16,417 bases of DNA from JANNVZ01 sp046153915 (GCA_046153915.1 JBJXFC010000404.1:1-16417); one strand, 5' to 3'; counted from the stretch's first letter, positions 1 to 7,572 are shown. Numbers and translations are program-made. Notes: generated from the letters alone by a model not told the origin.

Positions 1-2171
1 CCCACTTCCAGAGATCGTTTACTGCTGTAATCAAACAAGGCCTGAAAGGTGGTATTGCCCGGTAGTTTCAGGATGGCATTCGTCTTAACCCAAAAACTTG
101 CGCGGCTGTTGATAAGGTCGCTGCTAATATTCGTACCATCGATACTACTTTGATAAAAATTGACGTTGGTAGTGAGATCAAACCACTTGGCCAACGAATT
201 TTTGCTTACGAGTTCCAATCCAAATGCGGTACTGCTGTTTGCGTTGTCGTAGGTATTAACCACAATATCCCGCTGCAATACATCGCTGTACTCTACAATC
301 TGGTTGCGCACCGTGAGGTCGGTTGTGTAGCGCGCATAAGCAGATGCGAGGAAGGTATTTTGTTTGTTGATGTTGTATTGATACGATAATTCAAGGAGAT
401 TCGTAAACTCAGGTTTTAATGAAGGATTACCGCGACTCACATTCAACGAATCTGTATAATCCATGAAGGGAATCAGCTGCATAAAACCGGGCCGATTGAT
501 TTTACGCGAAACTGCCAATTGAATGTCTTGTTTCTCATTGATAATTCGGGTGAGAAAAACTGAAGGAAAAACGCTGAGAGGATACGAATTCTGGAAAGTC
601 AATGTGGTATCTCTTAACCTGCCTTTGTAATCACTGCTCTCCAATCGCAGACCTACCTGGTATTTCCAATGCTCTGCATTGCGGCTATAGGATGTATAGG
701 CAGCATACACCTGATCATCGTATTCGTAGTTTACAAGCAACGCCGGGATTGGAACATAATTAACCCCATCGTAAATGCTGTTTTCATACATACTCTCGTA
801 ATGACGATAAGACCCACGAATACCAGCATCAATTTTTATCTTGTCGCCGGGTTTGGTCGTAAAATCGGCCTGTCCGGTATACAACTGTTGAGCACCGCTT
901 CCTTCCTGACGTTGCTTTGATTCATTCGAGTCGTCATACGTGCTCATGTAATCACCCACAAATTCACTTTTGATGGCATTGTAATTAAGATCTGCTGTCA
1001 ACTCTGTTCCTTCTTTAGCAAAGAGGTGTTTGAAGAGAAAGCTGGAACCCATATTCTGAAAATCGCGGTGCGTATCTGTTGTGCGCACATAGGTTGAAAA
1101 CGGATTGGGTTGATCGATATTCAGCAAGGTATCTGTCTGCGCATCTATTTCATCATGCGGATTAAAACTACCGCGTGTAAAAGACTGCGACAAAGTGAAT
1201 GTATTTCTGTTGTCGTAAAACCAGTCGGCTCCAATTTTACCATTGCCGAAAAATCCAAGATTGGTGCTGGTTTGATTCTGATTTAGGTAGGTTGAAGGCT
1301 CGCTCGTGAGGTCTGTTCTTCTCGTATATCCCTCGCTGATGCTCTTGCGCTGATTGAAATTTCCATTGGTGAAAAAATTCCATTTTCCTTCGCGGAGATT
1401 GAGGTCCAAACCGGTGTTCATTCGAGGGCGGCTATCCACACCAAAACGCAAACTACCATTGTAACCCATTCCGCGATTGTGTTTCATCACGATATTTACA
1501 ATACCGCCTCCGCCGCCACTTGCATCGTATTTGGCACCGGGATTTGTGATTACTTCAACACTCTTGATTGCATCCGCCGGAATCTGATCAATGGTCAATG
1601 TAGTAGGCCTTCCATCCACAAAAATCTGTGGTGCAGTGTTGCGCATGCTCACATTGCCATCCATGTCCACCTGCAGCGATGGCACATTTCGCAAGAGATC
1701 TTCGGCTGTTCCTCCAGCGGCAATCGGATTTTTCTCAGCATCAAATACACGTTTGTCGAATTCGATTTTAAACGCAGGATCACTTCCATCAATAACGACT
1801 TCGCCCGTGGTAGCTCCCGCAACTATCAGAATATTGCCCAGATCCTTTTCCGCCGATTTCAGCGTAAATTCTTTTTCAATAGGATCAAAACCGATAATGA
1901 TGACGCGTAAATTCAATGGGATATTCAACGGAATTTTATCTACTGAAAAATCTCCATTCGCCGCGGACAATCCACCGTTGATCAATTTTGGAATTGTATC
2001 TCCCGCTATCTTTTGAAACACTTGAATAACGGCGTATTCTATATTCTCCTTGGTTTTGGAATCTACAACCTTACCGTATACACGACCCGATTGCGGCATT
2101 CCACCACCTCTTGGTTGGGCATACGTGAAGATGGAAAGGAGAACAATAGAAAATACTAAGAAGTGCTTCAT
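1..2171 (-). CDS. TonB-dependent receptor, outer-membrane beta-barrel family (3' end outside window)
   Basis: The minus strand reads open from an ATG at 2171 to the window edge, giving 723 residues without a stop. Residues 1-18 are a signal peptide ending in TYA before QPRG. Residues about 28-115 look like a carboxypeptidase-regulatory-like beta-sandwich (VYGKVVDSKT at the start). Residues about 140-232 are a TonB plug: LLRNVPSLQVD, the IFVDGRPT strand, and VITNPGAKYDASGGGGGIVNI. The rest is alternating aromatic beta-strand sequence with the barrel signature NRPGFMQLIPF, then RGNPSLKPE. This order is that of the OMP_b-brl_3 receptors, usually about 800 residues, so roughly the last 60-100 residues are missing. 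Such proteins sit in the outer membrane and import ligands with TonB energy; the ligand cannot be read. No SusD-like partner is next to it, so it is not obviously a glycan-uptake pair. It is transcribed away from the barrel gene at 2520. Confidence 0.93.
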   Translation of the reverse strand, partial: MKHFLVFSIVLLSIFTYAQPRGGGMPQSGRVYGKVVDSKTKENIEYAVIQVFQKIAGDTIPKLINGGLSAANGDFSVDKIPLNIPLNLRVIIIGFDPIEKEFTLKSAEKDLGNILIVAGATTGEVVIDGSDPAFKIEFDKRVFDAEKNPIAAGGTAEDLLRNVPSLQVDMDGNVSMRNTAPQIFVDGRPTTLTIDQIPADAIKSVEVITNPGAKYDASGGGGGIVNIVMKHNRGMGYNGSLRFGVDSRPRMNTGLDLNLREGKWNFFTNGNFNQRKSISEGYTRRTDLTSEPSTYLNQNQTSTNLGFFGNGKIGADWFYDNRNTFTLSQSFTRGSFNPHDEIDAQTDTLLNIDQPNPFSTYVRTTDTHRDFQNMGSSFLFKHLFAKEGTELTADLNYNAIKSEFVGDYMSTYDDSNESKQRQEGSGAQQLYTGQADFTTKPGDKIKIDAGIRGSYRHYESMYENSIYDGVNYVPIPALLVNYEYDDQVYAAYTSYSRNAEHWKYQVGLRLESSDYKGRLRDTTLTFQNSYPLSVFPSVFLTRIINEKQDIQLAVSRKINRPGFMQLIPFMDYTDSLNVSRGNPSLKPEFTNLLELSYQYNINKQNTFLASAYARYTTDLTVRNQIVEYSDVLQRDIVVNTYDNANSSTAFGLELVSKNSLAKWFDLTTNVNFYQSSIDGTNISSDLINSRASFWVKTNAILKLPGNTTFQALFDYSSKRSLEV

Positions 2172-2519
2172 GCAGGTATGATGTTTTCAAAACAGTTTGC
2201 AAATATCGCTTGTCGCGCACTTCAATTCACTTGCGGAAAATCATGCAATACCATGGATATTCCTATTCATCGCAGAAATTTCCGTTTTCACCCCGAATCT
2301 GCTCTAAATTTAAAAATTCCAGTAAAATTAACAAGCGACACTTTACCTACTGGACAAACGATTATTCCCACTCACCCAAGCTATTAGACCTCTCAGACAA
2401 ATTCCAATGACCATAAAAATCAAAGCCTTTCCCTTCACAAAAAGTGTTAACCGATGCAACATTTCACCCTGAAATAGTTCTTTCTTTCCAACCAGCCAAA
2501 ATCAACCTTTTACCTGCTT
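2172..2519. promoter_or_regulatory. 348-base divergent intergenic region
   Basis: This stretch separates the two divergent outer-membrane protein genes and must hold the promoter of both. I see no convincing ORF or RNA gene. On the minus strand a GATATTTG (plus strand 2200-2207) is one mismatch from the Bacteroidota -7 box TAnnTTTG and would give a leader of about 23 bases for the receptor, but I find no -33 TTTG at the right distance. A perfect short palindrome GTTTT-c-AAAAC lies at 2183-2193, and 2300-2332 is AT-rich. No good -7 box was found close upstream of 2520. Confidence 0.4.
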
Positions 2520-3788
2520 ATGAAAAAACCAGCATTAGTCATTTTGTTCTTATGGAGTTTATCGCATTATTCTTCTGCTCAAGACTCCAGCCAGGTTGTT
2601 AGCCACAACAAACATCTCAAAGTTTTTCTTAATTGCGGTTTCTGTTATCAACCTTATCTCAAGACACAAATTACGTGGGCAGATTTTGTGCAGGATCAGT
2701 TTGTAGCTGATGTGGATCTCCTGGTTGCAACCATAAGAACCGGAAGCGGTGGCAGCAATTACGCGCTCCAATTTACAGGGCAGAATCACTTCAAAGGAAT
2801 GAATGATACACTCACATTCACAACCAATGCAATCAATACAGACGCCGAAATAAGAGATCTCCTGGCACAAAAAGTAAAACTGGGTTTGGTGCGTTATGCA
2901 GCGAAAATCGACGTTGGCGATGATCTTATCATCAATTCTGCCAATGTGCATGATATTGAAGACGTTGGTATTGGCAGCAATCCAGACGATGACCCCTACA
3001 ATGCCTGGGTTTTCAGAATCAATGGCAATACCAATATCAATGCACAAAAAGTCTTTCAATCGGGCGACTTTTATGGGAATGTTAGCGCTGCCCAGGTGAA
3101 GGAAAATTTCAAGTTAAATCTTAATCTTGGAACAAACTACAGCGAACAAAGATTTGAATTTGATGGGGTGAAGGAATCGTATGTTCTGCGAAGTCAATTC
3201 GGAACTCTGAATTATGTGCATTCGGTAAGCGAACGCTGGTCAGCCGGAGTATTTACCAATTTTAATATGAGTGATTTCAGTAACTACGACTATTACCAGA
3301 ACACTGCACTCGCTGTTGAATATGACTTCTTCCCTTACAAAGAAGCGCAAACCAAATTGATTACACTGGCTTACAATATCGGTGGTGTGTACTTCAATTT
3401 CAAGGACACGACTATCTTCAATGAAACAAAAACACTGGTCCCTACTCACAGCCTAAATCTGGGAGCATCCTTTACGCAAACCTGGGGAAGCCTTGAAGCT
3501 GGTTCATTTGCTGCGACTTTCCTGAGTGATTTCAATAAATACCGCTATGGCGCATGGATGAGTGCCGACGTGCGTTTATTCAAAGGGCTTTCCGTAAGCG
3601 GATATTTCAGCTACAATGTAATTCGCGATCAAATCAATATTCGCAAAGGAGGAGCATCCGAGCAAGAGGTACTATTGCAGCAGCAGGAGCTCCAAACCAA
3701 TTACAATTTCTACACCTATTTCGGGATTAGCTATCGTTTCGGTTCGATCTACAACAACGTGGTGAATCCACGATTTAATTATGGTTAA
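2520..3788 (+). CDS. outer-membrane beta-barrel protein with N-terminal CxxC domain
   Basis: The 422-residue product begins with a clear signal peptide (1-20, cleaved before QDSS). Residues about 33-145 form a separate domain: the strand KVFLNCGFC contains the pair Cys39/Cys42 (CxxC), followed by DFVQDQFVADVDLLV, the TGSGG turn and FTGQNHFKGMNDTLTF. From about 165 on, the sequence alternates hydrophobic and polar residues with many aromatics (FKLNLNLGTNYSEQRFEF, WSAGVFTNFNMS, LITLAYNIGGVYFNF), as in a transmembrane beta-barrel of about a dozen strands, ending in a strand with YFGISYRFG. I recall similar two-part proteins in other Bacteroidota, all uncharacterised; I cannot assign a substrate. 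It stands alone, divergent from the TonB-dependent receptor and convergent with the DUF3467 gene, with no poly-U hairpin terminator after it. The outer-membrane location is well supported; the function is unknown. Confidence 0.85.
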   Translation: MKKPALVILFLWSLSHYSSAQDSSQVVSHNKHLKVFLNCGFCYQPYLKTQITWADFVQDQFVADVDLLVATIRTGSGGSNYALQFTGQNHFKGMNDTLTFTTNAINTDAEIRDLLAQKVKLGLVRYAAKIDVGDDLIINSANVHDIEDVGIGSNPDDDPYNAWVFRINGNTNINAQKVFQSGDFYGNVSAAQVKENFKLNLNLGTNYSEQRFEFDGVKESYVLRSQFGTLNYVHSVSERWSAGVFTNFNMSDFSNYDYYQNTALAVEYDFFPYKEAQTKLITLAYNIGGVYFNFKDTTIFNETKTLVPTHSLNLGASFTQTWGSLEAGSFAATFLSDFNKYRYGAWMSADVRLFKGLSVSGYFSYNVIRDQINIRKGGASEQEVLLQQQELQTNYNFYTYFGISYRFGSIYNNVVNPRFNYG

Positions 3789-3838
3789 ACGCGGAGTATC
3801 CGCATCGACGCGTTGCATCACGTCTCTACCAATTAGGT

Positions 3839-3880
3839 ATCTCGCATGTCATATCGCGAATCGCATATCGCGTCATTACG
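3839..3880. repeat. degenerate heptanucleotide tandem repeat, ATCGCxx type
   Basis: Six consecutive 7-base units can be read: ATCTCGC, ATGTCAT, ATCGCGA, ATCGCAT, ATCGCGT, CATTACG. The 9-mer CATATCGCG occurs twice exactly 14 bases apart (3850 and 3864), consistent with the 7-base period. The array lies in the short gap between two convergent genes and its last unit overlaps the stop codon of the DUF3467 gene. A short hairpin GCGGA-gta-TCCGC at 3791-3803 precedes it. No function is known to me. Confidence 0.55.
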
Positions 3881-4196
3881 CCTGGCCCTGCGGGCCGCCA
3901 AAATTCATAGGCATCATCGCATCCTGCCCCAGGGTTTCCTGGATCTTACCATGCTGTGCTTCGTATTTCTGCACATTGTCAACGATGGCGCGCATCAGTC
4001 TTTTGGCATGCTGTGGCGTTAATATGATACGCGATTGAACGCGGGCTTTGGGCACACCGGGCATCACGCGGATAAAATCCACCACAAATTCGGCTGGTGA
4101 ATGGGTGATCACTGCGAGGTTGCTATAAACACCCTGAGCTACTTCTTCGTTGAGCTCAATATTGAGTTGGGGAGGATTGTTCTTATTGTCAGACAT
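3876..4196 (-). CDS. DUF3467 family protein
   Basis: This 106-residue cytosolic protein has no signal peptide or membrane segment. The core, about residues 10-85, matches the DUF3467 pattern as I know it: a first strand (QLNIELNEEVAQGVYSNLA), then the AVITHSPAEFVVDFI strand, the polar VMPGVPKARVQSRIILTP segment, and the helix HAKRLMRAIVDNVQKYE. The C-terminal 20 residues are Met/Gly/Gln-rich and probably flexible. The family is widespread and has no established role. It is the last gene of the minus-strand operon, 42 bases after the NlpC-like lipoprotein gene. The ATG at 4196 gives the usual family length of about 100 residues. Confidence 0.88.
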   Translation of the reverse strand: MSDNKNNPPQLNIELNEEVAQGVYSNLAVITHSPAEFVVDFIRVMPGVPKARVQSRIILTPQHAKRLMRAIVDNVQKYEAQHGKIQETLGQDAMMPMNFGGPQGQA

Positions 4197-4238
4197 ATTC
4201 TTTCTTTTTTGAAGTGCAAATGTCGGAACTTCTGACTT

Positions 4239-4982
4239 TCATGCCACAATTTGGATGGCCTGATTCTTCAACCATTTTCTGAGGATGGCCGCATTGCCAG
4301 AAAAATTGCCGATAACAAATCGCCTGGAATACTGAAAAACCGCAGATGATTCTACATTCTCGCGCAATACACATCCCGGTTCTACATAGGACGAATGAAT
4401 AAAAAAGACGCCACCCTTCTCTACAGAAATATATCCCACATGATTGTCCAGTCCGACGATATACAATCCATTTCTTGACTTTTTGAGATGCCCTAAGACC
4501 TTGTCATACCCTTGTATGTCATGAATATCGGTGCAAAGCGTATTGACGATGGAATGAGAATATTGCTGCGCCACTTTGTATCGGTTCAAGTTAAATCCCA
4601 TGTGTTTCAAGGGTGTCGAAACAAAATACCCACATGCAATCAATCCTTCTCCTGGTTTGTCGGTATAGCCATTAAAATCCCAAACAGTGCCATACCAGCA
4701 TGGAAAAACCGAATCGACAAAAAACATGTGCACTTGATTCCCTTTCGCTTCAAAAAAAGAATCGGTTTTATTCAGAGGTGTTTTATCCAATTCCAATTTC
4801 CACGCAGCTTTCTTCGAGGCATTGGCCTGCTTCAGCGAATCATAGTTTATTTTTAAAGCTGTCCATGCGTTTGATTCATTGCTATTTGAAGAAATTCGCT
4901 TTAACCCGTCAGAACTTTCGTCGGCACTGCATTGTGTAATAAGCGCAGCAAGAACCAGAGCAAAAAAAAGAAATGGCTTCAT
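4239..4982 (-). CDS. lipoprotein with NlpC/P60-like (papain-fold) cysteine peptidase domain
   Basis: I chose the ATG at 4982 because it starts a signal peptide directly (MKPFLFFALVLAALITQC); an ATG at 5012 would add ten unneeded residues. The product has 247 residues. Cys18 is a candidate lipid-anchored cysteine, although Gln at -1 is unusual for a lipobox; the residues after it, S-A-D-E, resemble the Q-A-(D/E)2 surface-export signal described for Bacteroidota lipoproteins. The domain at about 85-215 shows the order expected of an NlpC/P60-like fold: Cys117 in GLIACGYFVST (catalytic Cys at the head of a helix), His181 in GLDNHVGYI, and His196 in GGVFFIHSSY. The WYGTVWDFNGYT stretch precedes the Cys. 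Peptidoglycan hydrolases have this fold, but so do amidases and acyltransferases, so the substrate is open. The gene lies 39 bases after the HAD gene and 42 before DUF3467, inside the upp operon. Confidence 0.75.
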   Translation of the reverse strand: MKPFLFFALVLAALITQCSADESSDGLKRISSNSNESNAWTALKINYDSLKQANASKKAAWKLELDKTPLNKTDSFFEAKGNQVHMFFVDSVFPCWYGTVWDFNGYTDKPGEGLIACGYFVSTPLKHMGFNLNRYKVAQQYSHSIVNTLCTDIHDIQGYDKVLGHLKKSRNGLYIVGLDNHVGYISVEKGGVFFIHSSYVEPGCVLRENVESSAVFQYSRRFVIGNFSGNAAILRKWLKNQAIQIVA

Positions 4983-5021
4983 GTGAAATATCAGAGGACA
5001 AAAAACGAACAAGGCCTGCGA

Positions 5022-5729
5022 TTATTGCAAAGCAAGCAAAATGTCCTTCATTTCTGTCATTGAAGAAACGGTATAGTGAGGTTTGTAATTGTGACGTGAT
5101 TCGTGTGTTTTTAGCCACGCGGTGTCCATGCCATAATCGCGTGCACCAAGAATATCGGCCTCCCAGTCATCACCAATCATCAAACTTTCTTCGGGTCGCG
5201 CACCACTTATTTCCATTGCAAAATCAAATATTCCGGCAAAAGGTTTTCGAATTCCACAATCTTCCGAATTGACAATGTTTTCGAAGAAATGGCCAATACC
5301 GCCGGCGGCAAGTTTTACACTTTGCACTTCTTTAAACCCATTGGTAATGATGTGCATCGGAATTTTCCCGTGCATTGTTTGGAGTAAATCCAAGGTTCCT
5401 TCTATCAGATGAGGTTGTTTGGGGCAGGTTTCAATAAAATCATCTGCAAACCTCAGAATAAAATCGTCGTCAACGTTTAATCCGACATCATCAAAGGTGC
5501 GTCGAAATCGAATAGTGCGCAGAAGTTCCTTTTCAATTTTATTCTCGCGGTAGAGCTTCCAAACAATTTCGTTGTGATGAAAATATCGTTTGAAAAATAT
5601 CTCAAATTCATCCTCACTGAAATGCATATTTTCCCTGGCAGCCGAAAGAATTACAAAGGCATCTCGTGTATTCTGATAAAGATCCCAAAGTGTGCCATCG
5701 AGGTCAAAGAAAAGGTGTTTGTACTTCAT
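5022..5729 (-). CDS. YjjG-like HAD hydrolase, probable 5'-nucleotidase
   Basis: The 235-residue protein carries all four HAD motifs: motif I FFDLDGTLWD with nucleophile Asp9 and acid/base Asp11, motif II ITNG at 128-131, motif III Lys162 in GIRKP, and motif IV GDDWEADILGA at 186-196. The helical cap lies between about 16 and 100. The segment FFENIVNSEDCGIRKPFAGIF resembles the YjjG/YfnB family, whose E. coli member removes phosphate from pyrimidine and non-canonical nucleoside monophosphates. Length and motif spacing are normal. Its ATG overlaps the stop of the upstream membrane-protein gene (ATGA), so translation should be coupled. Sharing an operon with uracil phosphoribosyltransferase fits a role in pyrimidine nucleotide turnover or clean-up; that link is inference. 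Other HAD subfamily I phosphatases remain possible. Confidence 0.87.
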   Translation of the reverse strand: MKYKHLFFDLDGTLWDLYQNTRDAFVILSAARENMHFSEDEFEIFFKRYFHHNEIVWKLYRENKIEKELLRTIRFRRTFDDVGLNVDDDFILRFADDFIETCPKQPHLIEGTLDLLQTMHGKIPMHIITNGFKEVQSVKLAAGGIGHFFENIVNSEDCGIRKPFAGIFDFAMEISGARPEESLMIGDDWEADILGARDYGMDTAWLKTHESRHNYKPHYTVSSMTEMKDILLALQ

Positions 5730-6187
5730 ACGAATTTAAGGCCGATCTGATTCATGCCCCATGCGAGGCTGGTTAAAAATACTGTCCAAACAAAAAATGC
5801 AATGATTAATTTAGGAAGTGCAGTGTTGTTGTGATGGTATAATTTCGCACATAATACAGATGCAATTGGTACTGAAATCAAACCGGAAATAAGCAAGAGG
5901 CCTTTAAGTCCCCATTTTTGTTTTACACGAATGAACCAGCGTGATCTCCTTCCAAATATTCTTTTTTTGGTTTGAAAATGTTTGGCGAGCCACACAAAAA
6001 TTATTTCTCCAAAGTGAAAGAAAATAAATGCCCAAAGCGCAGCGCCGGTTGAAACAATGATGATCGTTTCGAGCCACGACCAATGTTCGTTACCACCGGG
6101 ATTAAAGATCATAAAAAATGGAGTGAAAAGGAATTTCACCAACGTCATTCCCCACCATCCCAGAGCTTTTAACAAATAAGCGAGCAT
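5726..6187 (-). CDS. small inner-membrane protein of unknown function
   Basis: The 153-residue product has about four hydrophobic segments: 5-28, 40-68, 93-115 and 124-147. Between the second and third is a strongly basic loop (KTKKRIFGRRSRWFIRVKQK), presumably cytosolic. The stretch KWGLKGLLLISGLISVPIAS is reminiscent of the small multidrug-export/SNARE-associated membrane families, where a glycine- and proline-containing hairpin re-enters the membrane, but the match is too weak for a firm assignment. Its ATG shares one base with the stop of upp (TGATG) and its stop overlaps the start of the HAD gene (ATGA), so it is translated as the middle gene of a coupled trio. Confidence 0.75.
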   Translation of the reverse strand: MLAYLLKALGWWGMTLVKFLFTPFFMIFNPGGNEHWSWLETIIIVSTGAALWAFIFFHFGEIIFVWLAKHFQTKKRIFGRRSRWFIRVKQKWGLKGLLLISGLISVPIASVLCAKLYHHNNTALPKLIIAFFVWTVFLTSLAWGMNQIGLKFV

Positions 6188-6834
6188 CAGTCTTTCCTCC
6201 CGTATGCAAGATCGCCCGCATCGCCAAGTCCGGGAACAATAAATGCCTGAGCGGTCAATTCTTTATCCGTGGCGCCGGTCCAATAAACCGTATTCTCAGG
6301 CATTACACTTCGAAGATGATTGGTACCAAAATCGGTCGAAATGATGCTTACAATATGAGTCTGCGCAGGATTGCCTTTTCGTAGCAATTGTTTGTACACT
6401 TTTTCAACAGATGCTCCAGTGGCGAGCATTACATCTGCAATAATTAAAACACGTCCTTCGAGTGATGGACAGGAAGTATAATCTACTTCAATTTCAAAAT
6501 CTCCACCTTTGTGATGACGCCGGTATGCAGCAGCAAAAGCCGCGTCTGCGTCGTCAAAAACATTTAGAAAACCCTGATGCATGGGCAAACCAGCGCGAAG
6601 GATGGTGCAAATGACCGGGTTTATGGTAGGGAGAAAAACTTCTGCTTCGCCCAAAGGAGTTGTCACAAATTCAGGTTGGTAAGGAAAAGTCTTGGATATT
6701 TCATAGGCCATAATTTCGCCCATTCTCTCCAGATTGCGTCTAAAACGCCTGCGGTCCTTTTGAATTTCTTCATCCCGGATTTCTTTGAGATACCGATTGA
6801 AGATTGAATTATGGCGACTTATTTCATGAATCAT
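6187..6834 (-). CDS. upp: uracil phosphoribosyltransferase
   Basis: This enzyme joins uracil and PRPP to give UMP in pyrimidine salvage. The 215-residue protein has the type I phosphoribosyltransferase elements in order: ILRAGLPMHQGF (78-90), the PRPP-binding loop IADVMLATGAS (132-142, where the family more often has DPMLATGGS, so Pro is replaced by Val), and the uracil-binding C-terminal PGLGDAGDLAYG (201-212). Length is slightly above the usual 208. It is the first gene of a five-gene minus-strand operon; the 172-base gap to the divergent DUF1761 gene must hold its promoter, though I found no clear TAnnTTTG on that strand and no attenuator-like hairpin. Confidence 0.95.
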   Translation of the reverse strand: MIHEISRHNSIFNRYLKEIRDEEIQKDRRRFRRNLERMGEIMAYEISKTFPYQPEFVTTPLGEAEVFLPTINPVICTILRAGLPMHQGFLNVFDDADAAFAAAYRRHHKGGDFEIEVDYTSCPSLEGRVLIIADVMLATGASVEKVYKQLLRKGNPAQTHIVSIISTDFGTNHLRSVMPENTVYWTGATDKELTAQAFIVPGLGDAGDLAYGRKD

Positions 6835-6947
6835 AGGTAGGATTTTCTAAACGAGTGCAAGCTAAAGAATGCGGAGCTAAACTGGATAGAATTTCGATTT
6901 TTTAACCTGCAACCCATTCTCAATCAAAATCGGAAACATCAAAATAA

Positions 6948-6978
6948 TTTGGAAAAGACGTCCAATTATTTACATTGG
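6948..6978 (+). promoter_or_regulatory. candidate Bacteroidota promoter for the DUF1761 gene
   Basis: A -33 TTTG at 6948-6951 is followed after exactly 19 bases by TACATTGG at 6971-6978, one mismatch from the -7 consensus TAnnTTTG. Transcription would start near 6984, leaving a leader of about 23 bases before the ATG at 7007. The spacing is right but the -7 box is imperfect. Confidence 0.4.
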
Positions 6979-7006
6979 CACCCTAAATCAATAAAATCCT
7001 TTAATC

Positions 7007-7513
7007 ATGCTTTACCCCAATTTTTTGGCAATTCTTGTTGCCGCGCTTGTAACTCTTCCCATCGGATTTATCTGGTATCACAAAAGTGTATTTGGCAATG
7101 CCTGGATGAAAGGCATTGGAAAAACTGAAGCAGAACTTCGTCCCAAAAACATGGTTGTAACCTTGATCCTAAGTATTCTTTGCGGCTGTTTCATTGCACT
7201 TTCTTTAGGGAACATGGTCATCCACCAATTCCCAACACAATCATTGTTTATGGCAACGCCTGAGGCCTTCACGGATCCCAATTCTGAAGCAGGCAAATTG
7301 TTCACAACCGTAATGACCAAATATGTCAATGAATTCCGCACGTTCAAACACGGTGCATTGCATGGATTTTTCACCGGACTTCTTTTTATCATTCCGATCT
7401 ATGCAGTAAGTTATATGTACGAGCGTCGCAGCTTCAAACTCATTATGATTAATGCCGGGTATTGGGTTGTGAGTTTGACTATCATGGGTGGGATTATTTG
7501 TGCGTGGCAATAA
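7007..7513 (+). CDS. DUF1761 family membrane protein
   Basis: The 168-residue protein has four membrane segments: 5-24, 48-70, 117-137 and 145-166. Features I associate with DUF1761 are the opening NFLAILVAALVTLPIGFIWYH, the following FGNAWMKGIG just after the first helix, and the FKHGALHGFFTGLLFI helix with its His and Gly residues. The family is usually 130-170 residues and has no known function. The loop at 71-115 is longer than in many members. The gene is monocistronic: it has its own candidate promoter upstream and a hairpin terminator at 7573-7602. Confidence 0.85.
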   Translation: MLYPNFLAILVAALVTLPIGFIWYHKSVFGNAWMKGIGKTEAELRPKNMVVTLILSILCGCFIALSLGNMVIHQFPTQSLFMATPEAFTDPNSEAGKLFTTVMTKYVNEFRTFKHGALHGFFTGLLFIIPIYAVSYMYERRSFKLIMINAGYWVVSLTIMGGIICAWQ

Positions 7514-7560
7514 AGACTCTAGACGCTAGACGCTAGACACAAGATTCTAGACTCCAGAAA
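7512..7560. repeat. degenerate heptanucleotide tandem repeat, CTAGACx type
   Basis: Directly overlapping the stop codon of the DUF1761 gene is a run of seven 7-base units: AAAGACT, CTAGACG, CTAGACG, CTAGACA, CAAGATT, CTAGACT, CCAGAAA. Four units share CTAGAC; the others diverge by a few bases. It lies between the stop codon and the terminator, so it is transcribed as part of the 3' untranslated region. Its unit differs from the array at 3839-3880 but period and position after a gene end are the same. Confidence 0.65.
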
Positions 7561-7572
7561 TAGATTTAAAAG

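Noticed and set aside
1479..2016. Two plus-strand open frames of about 140 codons opposite the TonB-dependent receptor
   Set aside because: They lie fully antisense to a receptor whose domains are continuous in the minus frame, and their translations have no recognisable features; they follow from the base composition of the receptor gene.
2559..3059. A 166-codon minus-strand frame rich in Cys and Ile
   Set aside because: It is antisense to the barrel protein, whose signal peptide, CxxC domain and strands are clearly on the plus strand; the Cys-rich composition mirrors codons of that gene.
4512..4939. Plus-strand open frames of 79-114 codons
   Set aside because: They are antisense to the NlpC-like lipoprotein gene with its signal peptide and active-site residues.
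4983..5012. Upstream ATG at 5012 for the lipoprotein
   Set aside because: It would add ten residues before an already complete signal peptide and would use up most of the 39-base gap to the HAD gene.
6835..7006. Attenuator or riboswitch in front of upp
   Set aside because: No hairpin followed by a T run or PyrR-binding-like structure is seen on the minus strand in this gap.
7512..7560. Heptamer array as a CRISPR array
   Set aside because: Units are 7 bases with no spacers and there are no cas genes.
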